The position numbers and the translations under genes are program-made. 64,000 nucleotides of DNA from Ciceribacter sp. T2.26MG-112.2 (GTDB lineage Bacteria > Pseudomonadota > Alphaproteobacteria > Rhizobiales > Rhizobiaceae): positions 147,820 to 211,819 of the forward strand of contig NZ_UEYQ01000006.1 in assembly GCF_900492205.1 (NCBI RefSeq), read 5' to 3'. Below are positions 1 through 10,367 of this stretch, piece by piece. The notes below the pieces were generated by a model. The model had not been told where the DNA came from and did no database searches. It was given only the letters and a program-made list of their open reading frames with translations. How positions within the stretch are numbered: position 1 is the stretch's first letter; each line of letters begins with the position of its first letter.

Positions 1-849
1 GTTCGCTGCCCGATGGAACTGTCGACCTATTTCCGTATCAACGAGAAGAACACCGGCCAGTTCGAGCGCACGCTGATCATCGCCGAGGAGGGGGCTTACG
101 TCTCCTATCTCGAAGGCTGCACCGCGCCGCAGCGCGACGAGAACCAGCTGCACGCCGCCGTGGTCGAGCTGGTGGCGCTGGACGATGCCGAGATCAAGTA
201 TTCCACCGTCCAGAACTGGTATCCGGGCGACAAGGAAGGCAAGGGCGGCATCTACAACTTCGTCACCAAGCGTGGCGACTGCCGCGGCAAGAATTCCAAG
301 ATTTCCTGGACCCAGGTCGAGACCGGTTCGGCGATCACCTGGAAATACCCGTCCTGCATCCTGCGCGGCGACGGTTCGCGCGGCGAGTTCTACTCGATCG
401 CCGTGTCGAACGGCCACCAGCAGATCGACTCAGGCACCAAGATGATCCATCTCGGCAAGAACACGTCGAGCCGCATCATCTCCAAGGGTATTTCCGCCGG
501 CTTCTCCAACAACACCTATCGCGGCCAGGTTTCGGCCCACCGCAAGGCGGAGAATGCCCGCAACTTTACCCAGTGCGACAGTCTTCTGATCGGCGACAAG
601 TGCGGCGCGCATACCGTGCCCTATATCGAGGCGAAGAACGCGACCGCCCAGTTCGAGCACGAGGCGACCACCTCCAAGATCTCCGAGGACCAGCTGTTCT
701 ACTGCCTGCAGCGCGGCATTCCGCAGGAAGCGGCGATCGCGCTGATCGTCAACGGCTTCGTCCGTGAGGTCATCCAGGAACTGCCGATGGAATTTGCCGT
801 CGAGGCGCAGAAGCTGATCGGCATCTCGCTCGAGGGGAGCGTGGGGTAA
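1..849 (+). CDS. sufB: SufB, Fe-S cluster scaffold subunit (3' part; gene starts before the window)
   Basis: The reading frame is open from base 1 and ends at TAA 847-849, giving about 282 C-terminal residues of a protein that is normally near 490. The sequence has the beta-helix SufB core ending in a region ([15 protein letters not shown], then NGFVREV) that is the classic C-terminus shared by SufB and SufD. SufB with SufC and SufD forms the cytosolic SufBC2D scaffold on which Fe-S clusters are built from SufS-derived sulfur. It is first in the visible suf gene order B-(small ORF)-C-D-S-T-A, all on the plus strand. The 5' end and promoter are outside the window. Confidence 0.97.
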   Translation, partial: VRCPMELSTYFRINEKNTGQFERTLIIAEEGAYVSYLEGCTAPQRDENQLHAAVVELVALDDAEIKYSTVQNWYPGDKEGKGGIYNFVTKRGDCRGKNSKISWTQVETGSAITWKYPSCILRGDGSRGEFYSIAVSNGHQQIDSGTKMIHLGKNTSSRIISKGISAGFSNNTYRGQVSAHRKAENARNFTQCDSLLIGDKCGAHTVPYIEAKNATAQFEHEATTSKISEDQLFYCLQRGIPQEAAIALIVNGFVREVIQELPMEFAVEAQKLIGISLEGSVG

Positions 850-1004
850 TGGATGCGATCGGCCTGATCTACTACGCGGTTGTGTGCGGCGGCGTCGCCC
901 TCTTCTCACCGAATGTGTCGAACAGGCTCGCGCGCGTTGCCATAGGCTTGGTGGCCGGAGCGATTTCGGCCTTCATCCTACCCAATATGCGCGCACTCTT
1001 TTGA
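849..1004 (+). CDS. small two-helix membrane protein between sufB and sufC
   Basis: This 51-codon frame starts on the last base of the sufB stop (TAATG overlap), the arrangement expected for translational coupling. The product starts [19 protein letters not shown] and has two hydrophobic stretches (about residues 4-20 and 29-45) joined by a short polar loop (SPNVSNRLAR), so it would be a hairpin inner-membrane protein. I do not recognise a family. It ends 56 bases before sufC. Coding is inferred from the coupled start, clean hydrophobic pattern and position inside an operon; it could be a chance frame. Confidence 0.5.
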   Translation: MDAIGLIYYAVVCGGVALFSPNVSNRLARVAIGLVAGAISAFILPNMRALF

Positions 1005-1060
1005 ATAGATGACAGATGGAGCGCTGAGCTTGCTCGCGCGTTGATAAACAGGAAAAGACC

Positions 1061-1816
<756 letters not shown>

Positions 1817-1839
1817 TCGGCCGGAAAGGAGTTCCGACG

Positions 1840-3114
1840 ATGACACTGCAAGCAGCGAACCGCCTGACGGCGGCCGAAACCCAGTTGATCGAGGCTTATA
1901 CGAACCAGATCGGCGGGCTGCCCGGTGATGGCGACGTGCTCGTCGCCCGTGACCGCCTGTTCGACGAACTGAAGCGGGCCGGCCTGCCGACCCGCCGCAT
2001 CGAGGCCTGGCACTATACCGACCTCAAGGCGCTGATGCGTGGTGTCCCGGCCCTCGACCTGTCCGCCACCGCCACCGTGGTGGCACCGGTCGTTGCCGGC
2101 GCCACCGTGCTTTCTCTCGTGCAGGGCAGGGCCGACCTTGGCCCGATGCCGGACGGTGTCCAGGCCGCCGCCTATCGCGACAGCCTGGCGAACGGTTCCG
2201 CTGCCGCCAAGCTTTTCGCCCGGGATGGCGATGATACGATCGGCCGTCTGAACGGCAGCTTCGTGCGCGACGGCATCGAACTGCAAATCGAAGACGGCGC
2301 CAGCCTTGACGCGCCGATCGAGTTGCAGAGCGTTCATTCCAGCGGCCCGGTGCATGTCCGGTTTCCCGCCCGCTTCGGCAAGGAAAGCCGCGCGACGGTA
2401 ATCGAGCGCCATCTGGGCAATGGGGCAGGGGCAAGCCTCGTCTCGAGCGTCGCCGATCTGAAGATCGACGACGGCGCGGAGGTCACCTGGATCATCCTGC
2501 AGACGGAAGGTCCGGACGACACCCATCTCGGCCAGATCAAGGTCGAACTCGGCGCCAATGCCCGGTTCCGCCTGTTCGTCGTCAATGCCGGCGGCAAGCT
2601 GGTGCGCCAGGAAGTCCACCTGCGCACGGCGGGCGAAGGCTCGGATTTCAAGCTGCGCGCCGTCAATCTGCTCGGTGGCGAGACCCATACCGACCTCACC
2701 ATGACGCTCGGCCACGACGTGCCGAACACCACGTCGACGGAAATCGTCCGCAGCGTGGTGTTCGACCGCGCCAAGGGCGTGTTCCAGGGCATGATCAGGG
2801 TCGCCCCCGACGCCCAGAAGACCGATGCCCGCATGGCCTGCAACACGCTGCTGATGTCGGACGACGGGGAGTTCTCGGTGAAGCCCGAACTCGAGATTTT
2901 TGCCGACGACGTGCAGTGCGCCCATGGCGCGACGGTGACCGACATCGATCACAATCACCTCTACTACCTGATGGCGCGCGGCATTCCGCAAAAGAAGGCG
3001 CGCGGCCTGCTGATCAATGCCTTCGTCGCGGAGGTGGTAGAGGAACTGGAAGACGAGGCGCTGGTCGAGGCGCTGGAAGAGATCATCACCGACTGGCTGG
3101 ACAATCATGGCTGA
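1840..3114 (+). CDS. sufD: SufD, Fe-S cluster scaffold subunit
   Basis: A 424-residue SufD. The N-terminal helical part contains the rhizobial RRIEAWHYTDLKALM segment; the central part is the beta-helix core, and the C-terminus (DVQCAHGATV, then DHNHLYYLMARGIPQKKAR) is the diagnostic SufB/SufD end with the cluster-site histidine and cysteine region. AAAGGAG at 1825-1831 supports ATG 1840. The 3' end overlaps sufS by 8 bases, so the two are probably translationally coupled. It partners SufB and SufC and is involved in iron entry in the family. Confidence 0.96.
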   Translation: MTLQAANRLTAAETQLIEAYTNQIGGLPGDGDVLVARDRLFDELKRAGLPTRRIEAWHYTDLKALMRGVPALDLSATATVVAPVVAGATVLSLVQGRADLGPMPDGVQAAAYRDSLANGSAAAKLFARDGDDTIGRLNGSFVRDGIELQIEDGASLDAPIELQSVHSSGPVHVRFPARFGKESRATVIERHLGNGAGASLVSSVADLKIDDGAEVTWIILQTEGPDDTHLGQIKVELGANARFRLFVVNAGGKLVRQEVHLRTAGEGSDFKLRAVNLLGGETHTDLTMTLGHDVPNTTSTEIVRSVVFDRAKGVFQGMIRVAPDAQKTDARMACNTLLMSDDGEFSVKPELEIFADDVQCAHGATVTDIDHNHLYYLMARGIPQKKARGLLINAFVAEVVEELEDEALVEALEEIITDWLDNHG

Positions 3115-4351
3115 TCATCTCTCCGCCCAGGCTGGATATGACGTCGCGGCGGTGCGCCGCGACTTCCCCATCCTGTCGCGCGAAGTCTACGGCAAGCCGC
3201 TCGTCTATCTCGACAACGCCGCCTCGGCGCAGAAGCCGCGACAGGTGATCGACGCGATCAGCCACGCCTATTCGAACGAATATGCCAATGTCCATCGCGG
3301 CCTGCACTTCCTGTCGAACGCCGCGACGGATGCCTATGAAGGCGCGCGCGAAAAAGTGCGCCGTTTCCTCAATGCCGGCTCGATCGACGAACTGGTCTTC
3401 ACCAAGTCCTCGACCGAGGCGATCAACACGGTCGCCTATGGCTGGGGCATGACCCATATCGGCGAGGGCGACGAGATCGTCCTGTCGATCATGGAGCACC
3501 ATTCCAACATCGTGCCGTGGCATTTCCTGCGCGAGCGCAAGGGCGCGAAGCTCGTCTGGGCGCCGGTCACCGATGACGGTGCCTTCGACCTCGAAGCCTT
3601 CGAGAAGTGCCTGACCGAGCGCACCAAGCTCGTCGCCATCACCCACATGTCCAACGCGCTCGGCACCGTCGTGCCGATCAAGGACGTCTGCCGCATCGCC
3701 CATGCACGCGGCATTCCGGTCATGGTCGACGGTAGCCAGGGCGCGGTCCACATGCCGGTCGACGTCCAGGATCTCGATTGCGACTGGTATGCGATCACCG
3801 GCCACAAGCTCTACGGCCCGTCGGGCATCGGCGTGCTCTACGGCAAGATGGACCGCCTGAAGGCCATGCAGCCCTTCATGGGCGGCGGCGAGATGATCGT
3901 CGAGGTGACGGAAGACACCGTCACCTACAACGACCCGCCGCACCGCTTCGAGGCCGGCACGCCTCCGATCGTTCAGGCGATCGGGCTTGGCTATGCGCTG
4001 GACTATATCGAAGGCCTCGGGCGGCAGGCTATCGCCGCCCACGAGGAGAGCCTGCGCGCCTATGCCGATGAACGGCTTTCGGCGATCAATTCGCTGAGGA
4101 TCATCGGCAATGCGCCGGGCAAAGGGGCGATCTTTTCGTTCGAGCTCGGCGGCATCCATGCCCATGACGTATCGATGCTGATCGACCGTCGCGGTGTGGC
4201 GGTTCGTGCCGGTACCCATTGCGCCCAGCCGTTGCTTGCCCGTTTCGGGGTCACCTCGACCTGCCGGGCCTCGTTTGGTCTTTACAACACCCGTGCGGAA
4301 GTCGATGCGCTTGCAGATGCGCTCGATCATGCCCGCACCTTCTTCGCGTGA
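3107..4351 (+). CDS. sufS: SufS, group II cysteine desulfurase (PLP enzyme)
   Basis: A 414-residue aminotransferase class V enzyme that removes sulfur from cysteine and passes it to the Suf scaffold. The PLP lysine is in ITGHKLYGPSGIG (Lys near 233). The catalytic cysteine is in RAGTHCAQPLL (Cys near 372), in the short-loop context of group II desulfurases; the family more often has RAGHHCAQP, so Thr replaces the first His here. ATG 3107 lies inside the sufD 3' end (8-base overlap). No sufE follows in this operon. Confidence 0.97.
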   Translation: MADHLSAQAGYDVAAVRRDFPILSREVYGKPLVYLDNAASAQKPRQVIDAISHAYSNEYANVHRGLHFLSNAATDAYEGAREKVRRFLNAGSIDELVFTKSSTEAINTVAYGWGMTHIGEGDEIVLSIMEHHSNIVPWHFLRERKGAKLVWAPVTDDGAFDLEAFEKCLTERTKLVAITHMSNALGTVVPIKDVCRIAHARGIPVMVDGSQGAVHMPVDVQDLDCDWYAITGHKLYGPSGIGVLYGKMDRLKAMQPFMGGGEMIVEVTEDTVTYNDPPHRFEAGTPPIVQAIGLGYALDYIEGLGRQAIAAHEESLRAYADERLSAINSLRIIGNAPGKGAIFSFELGGIHAHDVSMLIDRRGVAVRAGTHCAQPLLARFGVTSTCRASFGLYNTRAEVDALADALDHARTFFA

Positions 4352-4361
4352 GGATACGTCG

Positions 4362-4742
4362 ATGAGCGTCAACGAAAGCGAACAGAAGCCGGACGTCCGC
4401 GAAGGCATCGTCCAGTCGACCATCCCGCAGGACGAGATTGCCCGTCTTTCCGACGACATCGTCGCCGCGCTGAAGACCGTCTATGATCCGGAAATCCCGG
4501 CCGACATCTTCGAACTCGGGCTGATCTACAAGATCGACATCGACGACGATCGCATGGTCAAGATCATGATGACGCTGACGGCACCCGGCTGCCCGGTGGC
4601 AGGCGAAATGCCCGGCTGGGTGGAGAATGCGGTCAGCGCCGTGGAGGGTGTCTCGGGCGTCGAGGTCGAGATGACCTTCGATCCGCCATGGACCCCGGAC
4701 CGCATGTCGGAAGAAGCCCAGGTCGCCATCGGCTGGTATTGA
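4362..4742 (+). CDS. sufT: SufT-like MIP18/DUF59 Fe-S maturation protein
   Basis: A 126-residue MIP18 (DUF59) protein of the type found in suf operons. The domain core runs from about residue 30 (LKTVYDPEIPADIFELGLIY) through MTLTAPGCPVAGEMP with the conserved cysteine, to MTFDPPWTPDRMSEEA. The family helps mature or transfer Fe-S clusters. ATG 4362 is chosen because it follows sufS by 10 bases and the product begins at the usual position; the frame is open further upstream, but only over sufS coding sequence. Confidence 0.9.
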   Translation: MSVNESEQKPDVREGIVQSTIPQDEIARLSDDIVAALKTVYDPEIPADIFELGLIYKIDIDDDRMVKIMMTLTAPGCPVAGEMPGWVENAVSAVEGVSGVEVEMTFDPPWTPDRMSEEAQVAIGWY

Positions 4743-4818
4743 TAGAAGCCAAGTCGCCCACTACATTTACATGACTCGAAGCGCCGGGCCTTGAACCCGG
4801 TCGTGACAGGAGAACGAG

Positions 4819-5211
4819 ATGGGCTTTCAGGTGATGACCATGACGGATGCGGCCGCCGCCCGCGTTCGTGCGATCGTCGAAAATTCCGGTCCGGACGCCA
4901 AGGGCGTCCGCGTCGGCATCAAGAAAGGCGGCTGCGCCGGGATGGAATATACCATCGACCTGGTGCGGGAGCCAAATCCGAAGGACGACATGATCGAGCA
5001 CGATGGCGCCACCGTCTGGGTCGAGCCCTCGGCCGTGCTCTACCTGCTCGGCACCCGGATGGATTTCGAGACGACCACACTGCGCTCGGGCTTCACCTTC
5101 ACCAACCCCAACCAGACGTCAGCCTGCGGCTGTGGCGAATCGGTCGAGCTGAAGGCGGCAGACCTGGCCGAACTCGCGCGCCAGAAGCAGGAAACGGCGC
5201 TCGCCGGCTAG
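4819..5211 (+). CDS. sufA: SufA/HesB-type A-type Fe-S carrier protein
   Basis: A 130-residue A-type carrier (HesB/IscA/SufA) that accepts clusters from the scaffold and delivers them to apoproteins. The three conserved cysteines are visible: Cys39 in KKGGCAGMEY and Cys103 and Cys105 in SACGCGES. The 76 bases between the sufT-like gene and this start contain ACAGGAGAACGAG before ATG 4819. It is the last gene of the suf operon and is followed by a strong terminator hairpin. Confidence 0.96.
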   Translation: MGFQVMTMTDAAAARVRAIVENSGPDAKGVRVGIKKGGCAGMEYTIDLVREPNPKDDMIEHDGATVWVEPSAVLYLLGTRMDFETTTLRSGFTFTNPNQTSACGCGESVELKAADLAELARQKQETALAG

Positions 5212-5238
5212 GCGATCCGCAGATCGAGCATTGTCTGA

Positions 5239-5273
5239 AAATGGCCCGGTTACCGACCGGGCCATTTATTTTG
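5239..5273 (+). terminator. rho-independent terminator of the suf operon
   Basis: Perfect 12-bp stem (AAATGGCCCGGT at 5239-5250 with its complement at 5256-5267), 5-base loop TACCG, followed by ATTTTG. It is 28 bases after the sufA stop. Confidence 0.88.
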
Positions 5274-5369
5274 CGGCGATCATATCAAGGTGGCGCAGGA
5301 TATGCGGGCGCTCCGCAAAAATACGCAAAATATCTGGATTTGTCTTCGTTTGCCGGGTATGCTGCGGCC

Positions 5370-5819
5370 ATGGATACAATCGACAAGAAAATCACCGCTT
5401 TGCTCGCCGAAGACGCTCGCCGCTCGCTCGCCGATATCGGCGAGGCCGTGGGATTGTCGCCGTCGGCCGTCAACGAACGCATCCGCCGTCTGACCGCCTC
5501 GGGCGCGATCAAGCGCTTTACCGTCGATGCCGATCACGCAGCGCTCGGGCTCGGCGTGACTGCCTTCGTTCTGGTCGGGCTCGATTACGATGCCGGGGAG
5601 GAGGCTTTCAAGGCCTTCGTCGCGGCGCATCCTTCCGTTGCGGAATGCCATCACGTAACGGGAGGCTGGTCCTACCTGCTCAAGGTCCGCCTGGCCGATC
5701 TGGCCGGCGTCGAAACCTTCCTCGGAGAACTGAAGACGCGGCGCTTCCTGGCGCGTAGCGAAACCATGATCGCGCTGTCGACCGCCGTCGAGCGCGGCTT
5801 CACCCCGGCGGAGGTCTGA
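5370..5819 (+). CDS. Lrp/AsnC-family transcriptional regulator
   Basis: A 149-residue Lrp/AsnC regulator. The N-terminal winged HTH (SLADIGEAVGLSPSAVNERIRRL, residues about 19-41) is followed by the RAM ligand domain with HPSVAECHHVTGGWSYLLKV. ATG 5370 gives the standard family start (MDTIDKKITALL). It is followed after 3 bases by a LysE exporter, so it probably senses an amino acid and controls its export. The AT-rich stretch at 5316-5345 (CGCAAAAATACGCAAAATAT) just upstream is a plausible promoter/operator. The particular ligand cannot be named. Confidence 0.93.
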   Translation: MDTIDKKITALLAEDARRSLADIGEAVGLSPSAVNERIRRLTASGAIKRFTVDADHAALGLGVTAFVLVGLDYDAGEEAFKAFVAAHPSVAECHHVTGGWSYLLKVRLADLAGVETFLGELKTRRFLARSETMIALSTAVERGFTPAEV

Positions 5820-5822
5820 AGG

Positions 5823-6452
5823 ATGAGCCTTCTCCTGTTCGGCAAGGGCATCCTGCTCGGGCTCGCCATCGCCGCCCCGCTCGGGCCGATCGGCGCGCTC
5901 TGCATTTCCCGTACGCTGGAGCGCGGCTTCTGGGCAGGCGTCGCCGGTGGCCTTGGAACCGCGCTCGCCGACGGCGCCTATGCGCTGATGGCCGCCGCCG
6001 GCTTTGCCGCCTTTGCCATCCTGCTCGACACGATATCGGTGCCACTGCAGATCTTCGGCGGTCTTTTCCTTCTCTGGCTCGGCTGGAAGAGCTTTCAGCC
6101 GAAGCCGCCGGCGACCGCCGCCAGGGTCGGCGCGCGAGATCTCCTCAGCACCACGGGCGCGACCTTCCTGCTGACCATCACCAACCCGGCCACCATCCTC
6201 TCGTTTGCCGCGATTTTCGCCGGGCTGGGTCTGGCATCGCAAGGTGATGGCTGGTCGGCGGGATCGCTCGTCGCCGGCGTCTTTGCCGGCTCCATGCTCT
6301 GGTGGATCTTTCTGAGCGGCACGGTAGCGCTGCTGCATCACCGCCTGCCGGAGAGTTTTGCCCTCTGGGTGTCGCGGATCTCCGGCGTGGTGCTGATCGG
6401 CTTTGGTTTGGTGGCGATTGGCATGGGGGTGAGGGCTCTCGCCGGCGGCTAG
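5823..6452 (+). CDS. LysE/RhtB-family amino acid exporter
   Basis: A 209-residue inner-membrane exporter of the LysE superfamily. The N-terminus has the family pattern (GLAIAAPLGPIGALCISRTLERG), and about six hydrophobic segments are visible, with the FLLTITNPATILSF motif in the third helix region. It starts 3 bases after the Lrp-type gene, so both are probably one transcript. The substrate is not identifiable; family members export basic or neutral amino acids. Confidence 0.92.
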   Translation: MSLLLFGKGILLGLAIAAPLGPIGALCISRTLERGFWAGVAGGLGTALADGAYALMAAAGFAAFAILLDTISVPLQIFGGLFLLWLGWKSFQPKPPATAARVGARDLLSTTGATFLLTITNPATILSFAAIFAGLGLASQGDGWSAGSLVAGVFAGSMLWWIFLSGTVALLHHRLPESFALWVSRISGVVLIGFGLVAIGMGVRALAGG

Positions 6453-6480
6453 GCGGCGACTGTCCGCTTCCGGTGGCCGT

Positions 6481-6807
6481 TCAATCGCGCTTGATGCTGA
6501 TCAGCACGTCCCACATGTCGGCGCCGGTCTCGAACGCGGAAGCATTGGCCTTGAAACCGATCTCGCTTTCGATCAGCGATACCACTTCTCGCGCGAGGTC
6601 GACATTCGATCCCTCGTCGAAGGTGGCGGCACCCGAAGGCGACACGGAGGCCCTGACGCCACCGGCGTCTCCGCTGGAGAAATCGGTCTCCAGTCGGTCA
6701 TAGCGCGGCGTCATCGCATTGGCGATATTGTTGGCCGTCGCCGTCGCACGCGTCGTCTGCGCCTGCATGCCCGACAGCGAAATACCCATGACGGCGGAAA
6801 GGCTCAT
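6481..6807 (-). CDS. orphan flagellar basal-body-rod-like protein
   Basis: A 108-residue product whose N-terminus (SGMQAQTTRATATANNIANAMTPRYD) matches the flagellar rod/hook N-terminal heptad motif (ANNIAN-x-T-P-x-Y), and whose C-terminus (NVDLAREVVSLIESEIGFKANASAFETG) resembles the FlgC/FlgE C-terminal motif (VDLAxEMVxMIxAQRAYxAN). The two ends are joined by only about 40 residues, so it is FlgC-sized or smaller. No flagellar genes are near it. It could be a diverged rod protein or a small rhizobial paralogue of unknown role. It is convergent with the LysE exporter gene. Confidence 0.75.
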   Translation of the reverse strand: MSLSAVMGISLSGMQAQTTRATATANNIANAMTPRYDRLETDFSSGDAGGVRASVSPSGAATFDEGSNVDLAREVVSLIESEIGFKANASAFETGADMWDVLISIKRD

Positions 6808-6993
6808 TGTCGTGTCCTGCGCTTGTGGAGTTCCAGCCTCGAAGCATAGGCGTTGCCCGTGAGCGAAGGTTGAAGATCTATGGTTCCTTATGGATTGACC
6901 CGATCGGCGAGCGTGTTCCGATGTGACACAAAGCGGGACTGCAGGCCGTCACCTGCATGACGCCGACTTTGGCTCGCTTCACGAGCCGACGCG

Positions 6994-7020
6994 AAAAACC
7001 CGGCGGACCGCGCCGGGTTT
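6994..7020 (-). terminator. rho-independent terminator for the DUF1236 gene
   Basis: Perfect 10-bp stem (6996-7005 with 7011-7020), 5-base loop; read on the minus strand it is followed by five T. It lies just past the stop of the gene at 7043-7369. Confidence 0.82.
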
Positions 7021-7042
7021 CACAATCTATGTCTAATGGCTG

Positions 7043-7369
7043 TTACTCGACGATCTGGATGATCTGGCGGGTCTGCGGGTCGACGATCACGCGGCGCTCG
7101 TTGACCACCGTGTAGGAATAATTGTCATAGCCGTCGACCGGGTAGAGTTCGACCGGGTCGTCGATCACGCGGCCGATCAGAACGTCGCCCTCATAGGGCA
7201 CGGAGCGTACTTCGCGCTGCATGACATAGGTCTGGACCGGCGCCGGCACCACGACGGTCGACTGCGTGACGACCGGGTCCTGGCGGATGATGACGGTCTC
7301 CTGCGCGTTGGCCGACGCGGTGAGCGTCATCAGTGCCGCTGTACCGGCGAGGATAAGGGTCTTGCGCAT
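7043..7369 (-). CDS. DUF1236 secreted protein
   Basis: A 108-residue exported protein. Residues 1-22 are a Sec signal peptide (MRKTLILAGTAALMTLTASANA) with an ANA cleavage site, followed by a DUF1236-like domain ending YSYTVVNERRVIVDPQTRQIIQIVE, which is typical of this rhizobial periplasmic family. AGGAGAACCGAC directly precedes the ATG at 7369. It is monocistronic, with its own terminator. Function of the family is unknown. Confidence 0.88.
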   Translation of the reverse strand: MRKTLILAGTAALMTLTASANAQETVIIRQDPVVTQSTVVVPAPVQTYVMQREVRSVPYEGDVLIGRVIDDPVELYPVDGYDNYSYTVVNERRVIVDPQTRQIIQIVE

Positions 7370-7502
7370 GTCGGTTCTCCTGTGTTGAACAGGATGAAAA
7401 CGGGCGTCGGCCCATTCCGTTCCATCACAGGATCTTTCCACGCGTCTCCATAAATGAAGAGCGCCCCCAAGGGCGGCGCTCCCGTAGTGCGTTTTGAGCG
7501 GC

Positions 7503-10367
7503 TTACTCCGCGGCTTCCGCATATTCGCTCATCGGCGGGCAGGTGCAGACGAGGTTGCGGTCGCCGTAGACATTGTCGACGCGGTTGACCGACGACCAGT
7601 ACTTGTCCACCCGGAACGCGCCGGGCGGGAAGCAGGCCTGCTCGCGCGTGTAGGGACGCGTCCACTCGCCGACCAGATCCTCCACGGTGTGTGGGGCATT
7701 CTTCAGCGGGTTGTCGGTCTTGTCCATGCGGCCTTCCTCGATGTCGCGGGCTTCCTCGCGGATCGCCAGCATGGCATCGCAGAAGCGGTCGATCTCGGCC
7801 TTGGTCTCCGATTCCGTCGGCTCGATCATCAGCGTCCCGGCAACCGGCCAGCTCATGGTCGGCGCGTGGAAGCCGCAGTCGATCAGGCGCTTCGCCACAT
7901 CGTCGACGGTGACGCCGGAGCTTTCGGCGAGCGGCCGGGTGTCGATGATGCACTCATGCGCCACGCGGCCGGCCTCGGACTTGTAGAGCACCTCATAGGC
8001 GCCGGTGAGCCGGGCTGCGATGTAGTTGGCGTTGAGGATCGCCACCTTGGTTGCCTGCGTCAGGCCCTCGCCACCCATCATCAGGCAGTAGGACCAGCTG
8101 ATCGGCAGGATCGACGGCGAGCCATAGGGTGCCGCCGAGACCGCGCCCGGACGTCCGTCGGTCGCCACATGGCCCGGCAGGAAGGGCGCCAGATGCGCCT
8201 TGACGCCGATCGGTCCCATGCCCGGACCACCGCCGCCATGCGGAATGCAGAAGGTCTTGTGCAGGTTGAGGTGGGAAACGTCGGAGCCGATGTCGCCGGG
8301 ACGGGCAAGGCCGACCATGGCGTTCATGTTGGCGCCGTCGAGATAGACCTGGCCGCCATGGGCGTGGGTGATCTCGCAGATCTCCCGCACCGTCTCCTCG
8401 AACACGCCATGCGTCGAGGGGTAGGTGACCATGCAGCAGGACAGCGTGTCGGCATATTGCTCGGCCTTGGCGCGGAAATCGTCGAGATCGACGTCGCCGT
8501 TGTCGCGCGCCTTGACCGGCACGACCGTCATGCCGGCCATCTGCGCGGAGGCCGGGTTGGTGCCGTGCGCCGAGGTGGGGATAAGGCAGATCGTGCGGTG
8601 CGTATCGCCGCGCGACAGGTGGTAGTTGCGGATCGTCAGCAGGCCCGCATACTCCCCCTGCGCTCCGGAGTTCGGCTGCATGGAGATCGCGTCATAGCCG
8701 GTGACCGAGCAGAGCTTTTCCGAGAGGTCGTCGATCATCTCCTTGTAGCCGAGCGCCTGGTCTGCGGGGGCGAAGGGATGGATCTCGGAGAATTCCGGCC
8801 AGGTGATCGGCAGCATTTCCGCCGTCGCATTGAGCTTCATCGTGCACGAGCCGAGCGGGATCATCGCCCGGTCGAGCGCGAGGTCGCGGTCGGACAGCCG
8901 GCGGATGTAGCGGGTCATCTCGCTTTCGGCGCGGTTCATGTGGAAGATCGGATGCGTCAGGTAGTCGCTGGTGCGCAGCAGATCCTTGGGCAGGCGATAG
9001 CCGGTGTCGAAATCCGCGACGACGAAGCTGCCGCCGAAGGCGCGCCAGACGGCTTCGAGCGTCGCCGGGCGGGTGCGCTCGTCGAGGCTGATGCCGATAC
9101 GCGTTTCGCCGACCTTGCGCAGGTTGACGCCTTCGGCGACCGCCGCGCGCAGGATCAGGGCCTGCATGTGGCCGACCTCGACGGTGATGGTGTCGAAGAA
9201 GGTTTCCGGTTCAACCTTGTAGCCGAGCTTTTCCAGGCCCTTGGCCATCAGCACGGCCTTCTGGTGCACCTGCTGGGCGATCGCCTTGATGCCCTTGGGG
9301 CCGTGGAAGACGGCATACATCGAGGCCATGACGGCGAGCAGAACCTGCGCGGTGCAGATGTTCGACGTCGCCTTCTCGCGGCGGATATGCTGCTCGCGGG
9401 TCTGCAATGACAGGCGATAGGCGCGGTTGCCGCGCGCATCGACCGAAACGCCGACGAGACGGCCGGGCATGGAGCGCTTGATGGCGTCCTTGACCGCCAT
9501 ATAGGCGGCGTGCGGGCCGCCATAGCCGACCGGCACGCCGAAGCGCTGGGTCGAGCCGATGGCGATGTCGGCGCCCATCTCGCCGGGGGATTTCAGCAGC
9601 GTGAGCGCCAGGATGTCGGCGGCGACCGCGGCGATCGCGCCGGTCTGGTGCAGGCGGGCGATCAGGCCGGAGAAGTCATGGATGTGGCCGTGCGTGCCGG
9701 GATACTGGAAGATCGCGCCGAACACGTCGACCGGATCGAGATCGGTGAATGGGTTGCCGACGATGACCTGCCAGCCGAGCGGCTCGGCGCGGGTCTGGAT
9801 GACGGCGATGGTCTGCGGATGGCAGCCTTCGTCGACGAAGAAGGCCTTGGCCTTCGATTTCGAAACGCGTTCGGCAAGCGCCATGGCCTCGGCCGCAGCG
9901 GTTGCCTCGTCGAGCAGCGAGGCGTTCGCGACGTCAAGCCCGGTCAGGTCGCAGACCATGGTCTGGTAGTTGAGCAGCGCTTCGAGGCGGCCTTGCGAAA
10001 TTTCCGGCTGGTAGGGCGTATAGGCCGTGTACCAGGCGGGGTTCTCCAGGATGTTGCGCTGAATGACCGGCGGCGTGATCGTGCCGTAATAGCCCTGGCC
10101 GATCAGCGAGACGAGCGCCTTGTTCTTGTTTGCGGTCTCGCGCAGCTTGTCGAGCGCCTCGCGCTCGGTCATGGCAGCCTCCCAGGTGAGGGGAACCGCC
10201 TGGCGGATCGATGAGGGTACGGTGGCGTCGATCAGCGCGTCGAGGTTTCTGTAGCCGACGACCTTCAGCATTTCGTCCATTTCGGCCGGCGAAGGGCCGA
10301 TATGGCGGCGGTTGGCGAAATCGTAGGGCTGGTAGTCGGTGAACTGGAATTCGGTCGGCGTGGTCAT
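7503..10367 (-). CDS. gcvP: GcvP, glycine dehydrogenase (decarboxylating), P protein
   Basis: A 954-residue single-chain P protein of the glycine cleavage system, which decarboxylates glycine with PLP and passes the aminomethyl group to lipoyl-GcvH. The PLP lysine is in [18 protein letters not shown] (Lys near 704), and both halves typical of a fused alpha-beta P protein are present (N-terminal [18 protein letters not shown]-terminal ending [11 protein letters not shown]). It is the last gene of gcvT-gcvH-gcvP and overlaps gcvH by 4 bases (ATGA). Confidence 0.98.
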   Translation of the reverse strand: MTTPTEFQFTDYQPYDFANRRHIGPSPAEMDEMLKVVGYRNLDALIDATVPSSIRQAVPLTWEAAMTEREALDKLRETANKNKALVSLIGQGYYGTITPPVIQRNILENPAWYTAYTPYQPEISQGRLEALLNYQTMVCDLTGLDVANASLLDEATAAAEAMALAERVSKSKAKAFFVDEGCHPQTIAVIQTRAEPLGWQVIVGNPFTDLDPVDVFGAIFQYPGTHGHIHDFSGLIARLHQTGAIAAVAADILALTLLKSPGEMGADIAIGSTQRFGVPVGYGGPHAAYMAVKDAIKRSMPGRLVGVSVDARGNRAYRLSLQTREQHIRREKATSNICTAQVLLAVMASMYAVFHGPKGIKAIAQQVHQKAVLMAKGLEKLGYKVEPETFFDTITVEVGHMQALILRAAVAEGVNLRKVGETRIGISLDERTRPATLEAVWRAFGGSFVVADFDTGYRLPKDLLRTSDYLTHPIFHMNRAESEMTRYIRRLSDRDLALDRAMIPLGSCTMKLNATAEMLPITWPEFSEIHPFAPADQALGYKEMIDDLSEKLCSVTGYDAISMQPNSGAQGEYAGLLTIRNYHLSRGDTHRTICLIPTSAHGTNPASAQMAGMTVVPVKARDNGDVDLDDFRAKAEQYADTLSCCMVTYPSTHGVFEETVREICEITHAHGGQVYLDGANMNAMVGLARPGDIGSDVSHLNLHKTFCIPHGGGGPGMGPIGVKAHLAPFLPGHVATDGRPGAVSAAPYGSPSILPISWSYCLMMGGEGLTQATKVAILNANYIAARLTGAYEVLYKSEAGRVAHECIIDTRPLAESSGVTVDDVAKRLIDCGFHAPTMSWPVAGTLMIEPTESETKAEIDRFCDAMLAIREEARDIEEGRMDKTDNPLKNAPHTVEDLVGEWTRPYTREQACFPPGAFRVDKYWSSVNRVDNVYGDRNLVCTCPPMSEYAEAAE

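Noticed and set aside
4791..5819. Apparent 342-residue fusion ending in the Lrp regulator
   Set aside because: The first part is an out-of-phase reading of sufA and crosses the terminator; the family start is ATG 5370.
7494..9410. Plus-strand open frame of about 638 codons opposite gcvP
   Set aside because: Shadow of gcvP; the true gene has the PLP motif and full-length homology.
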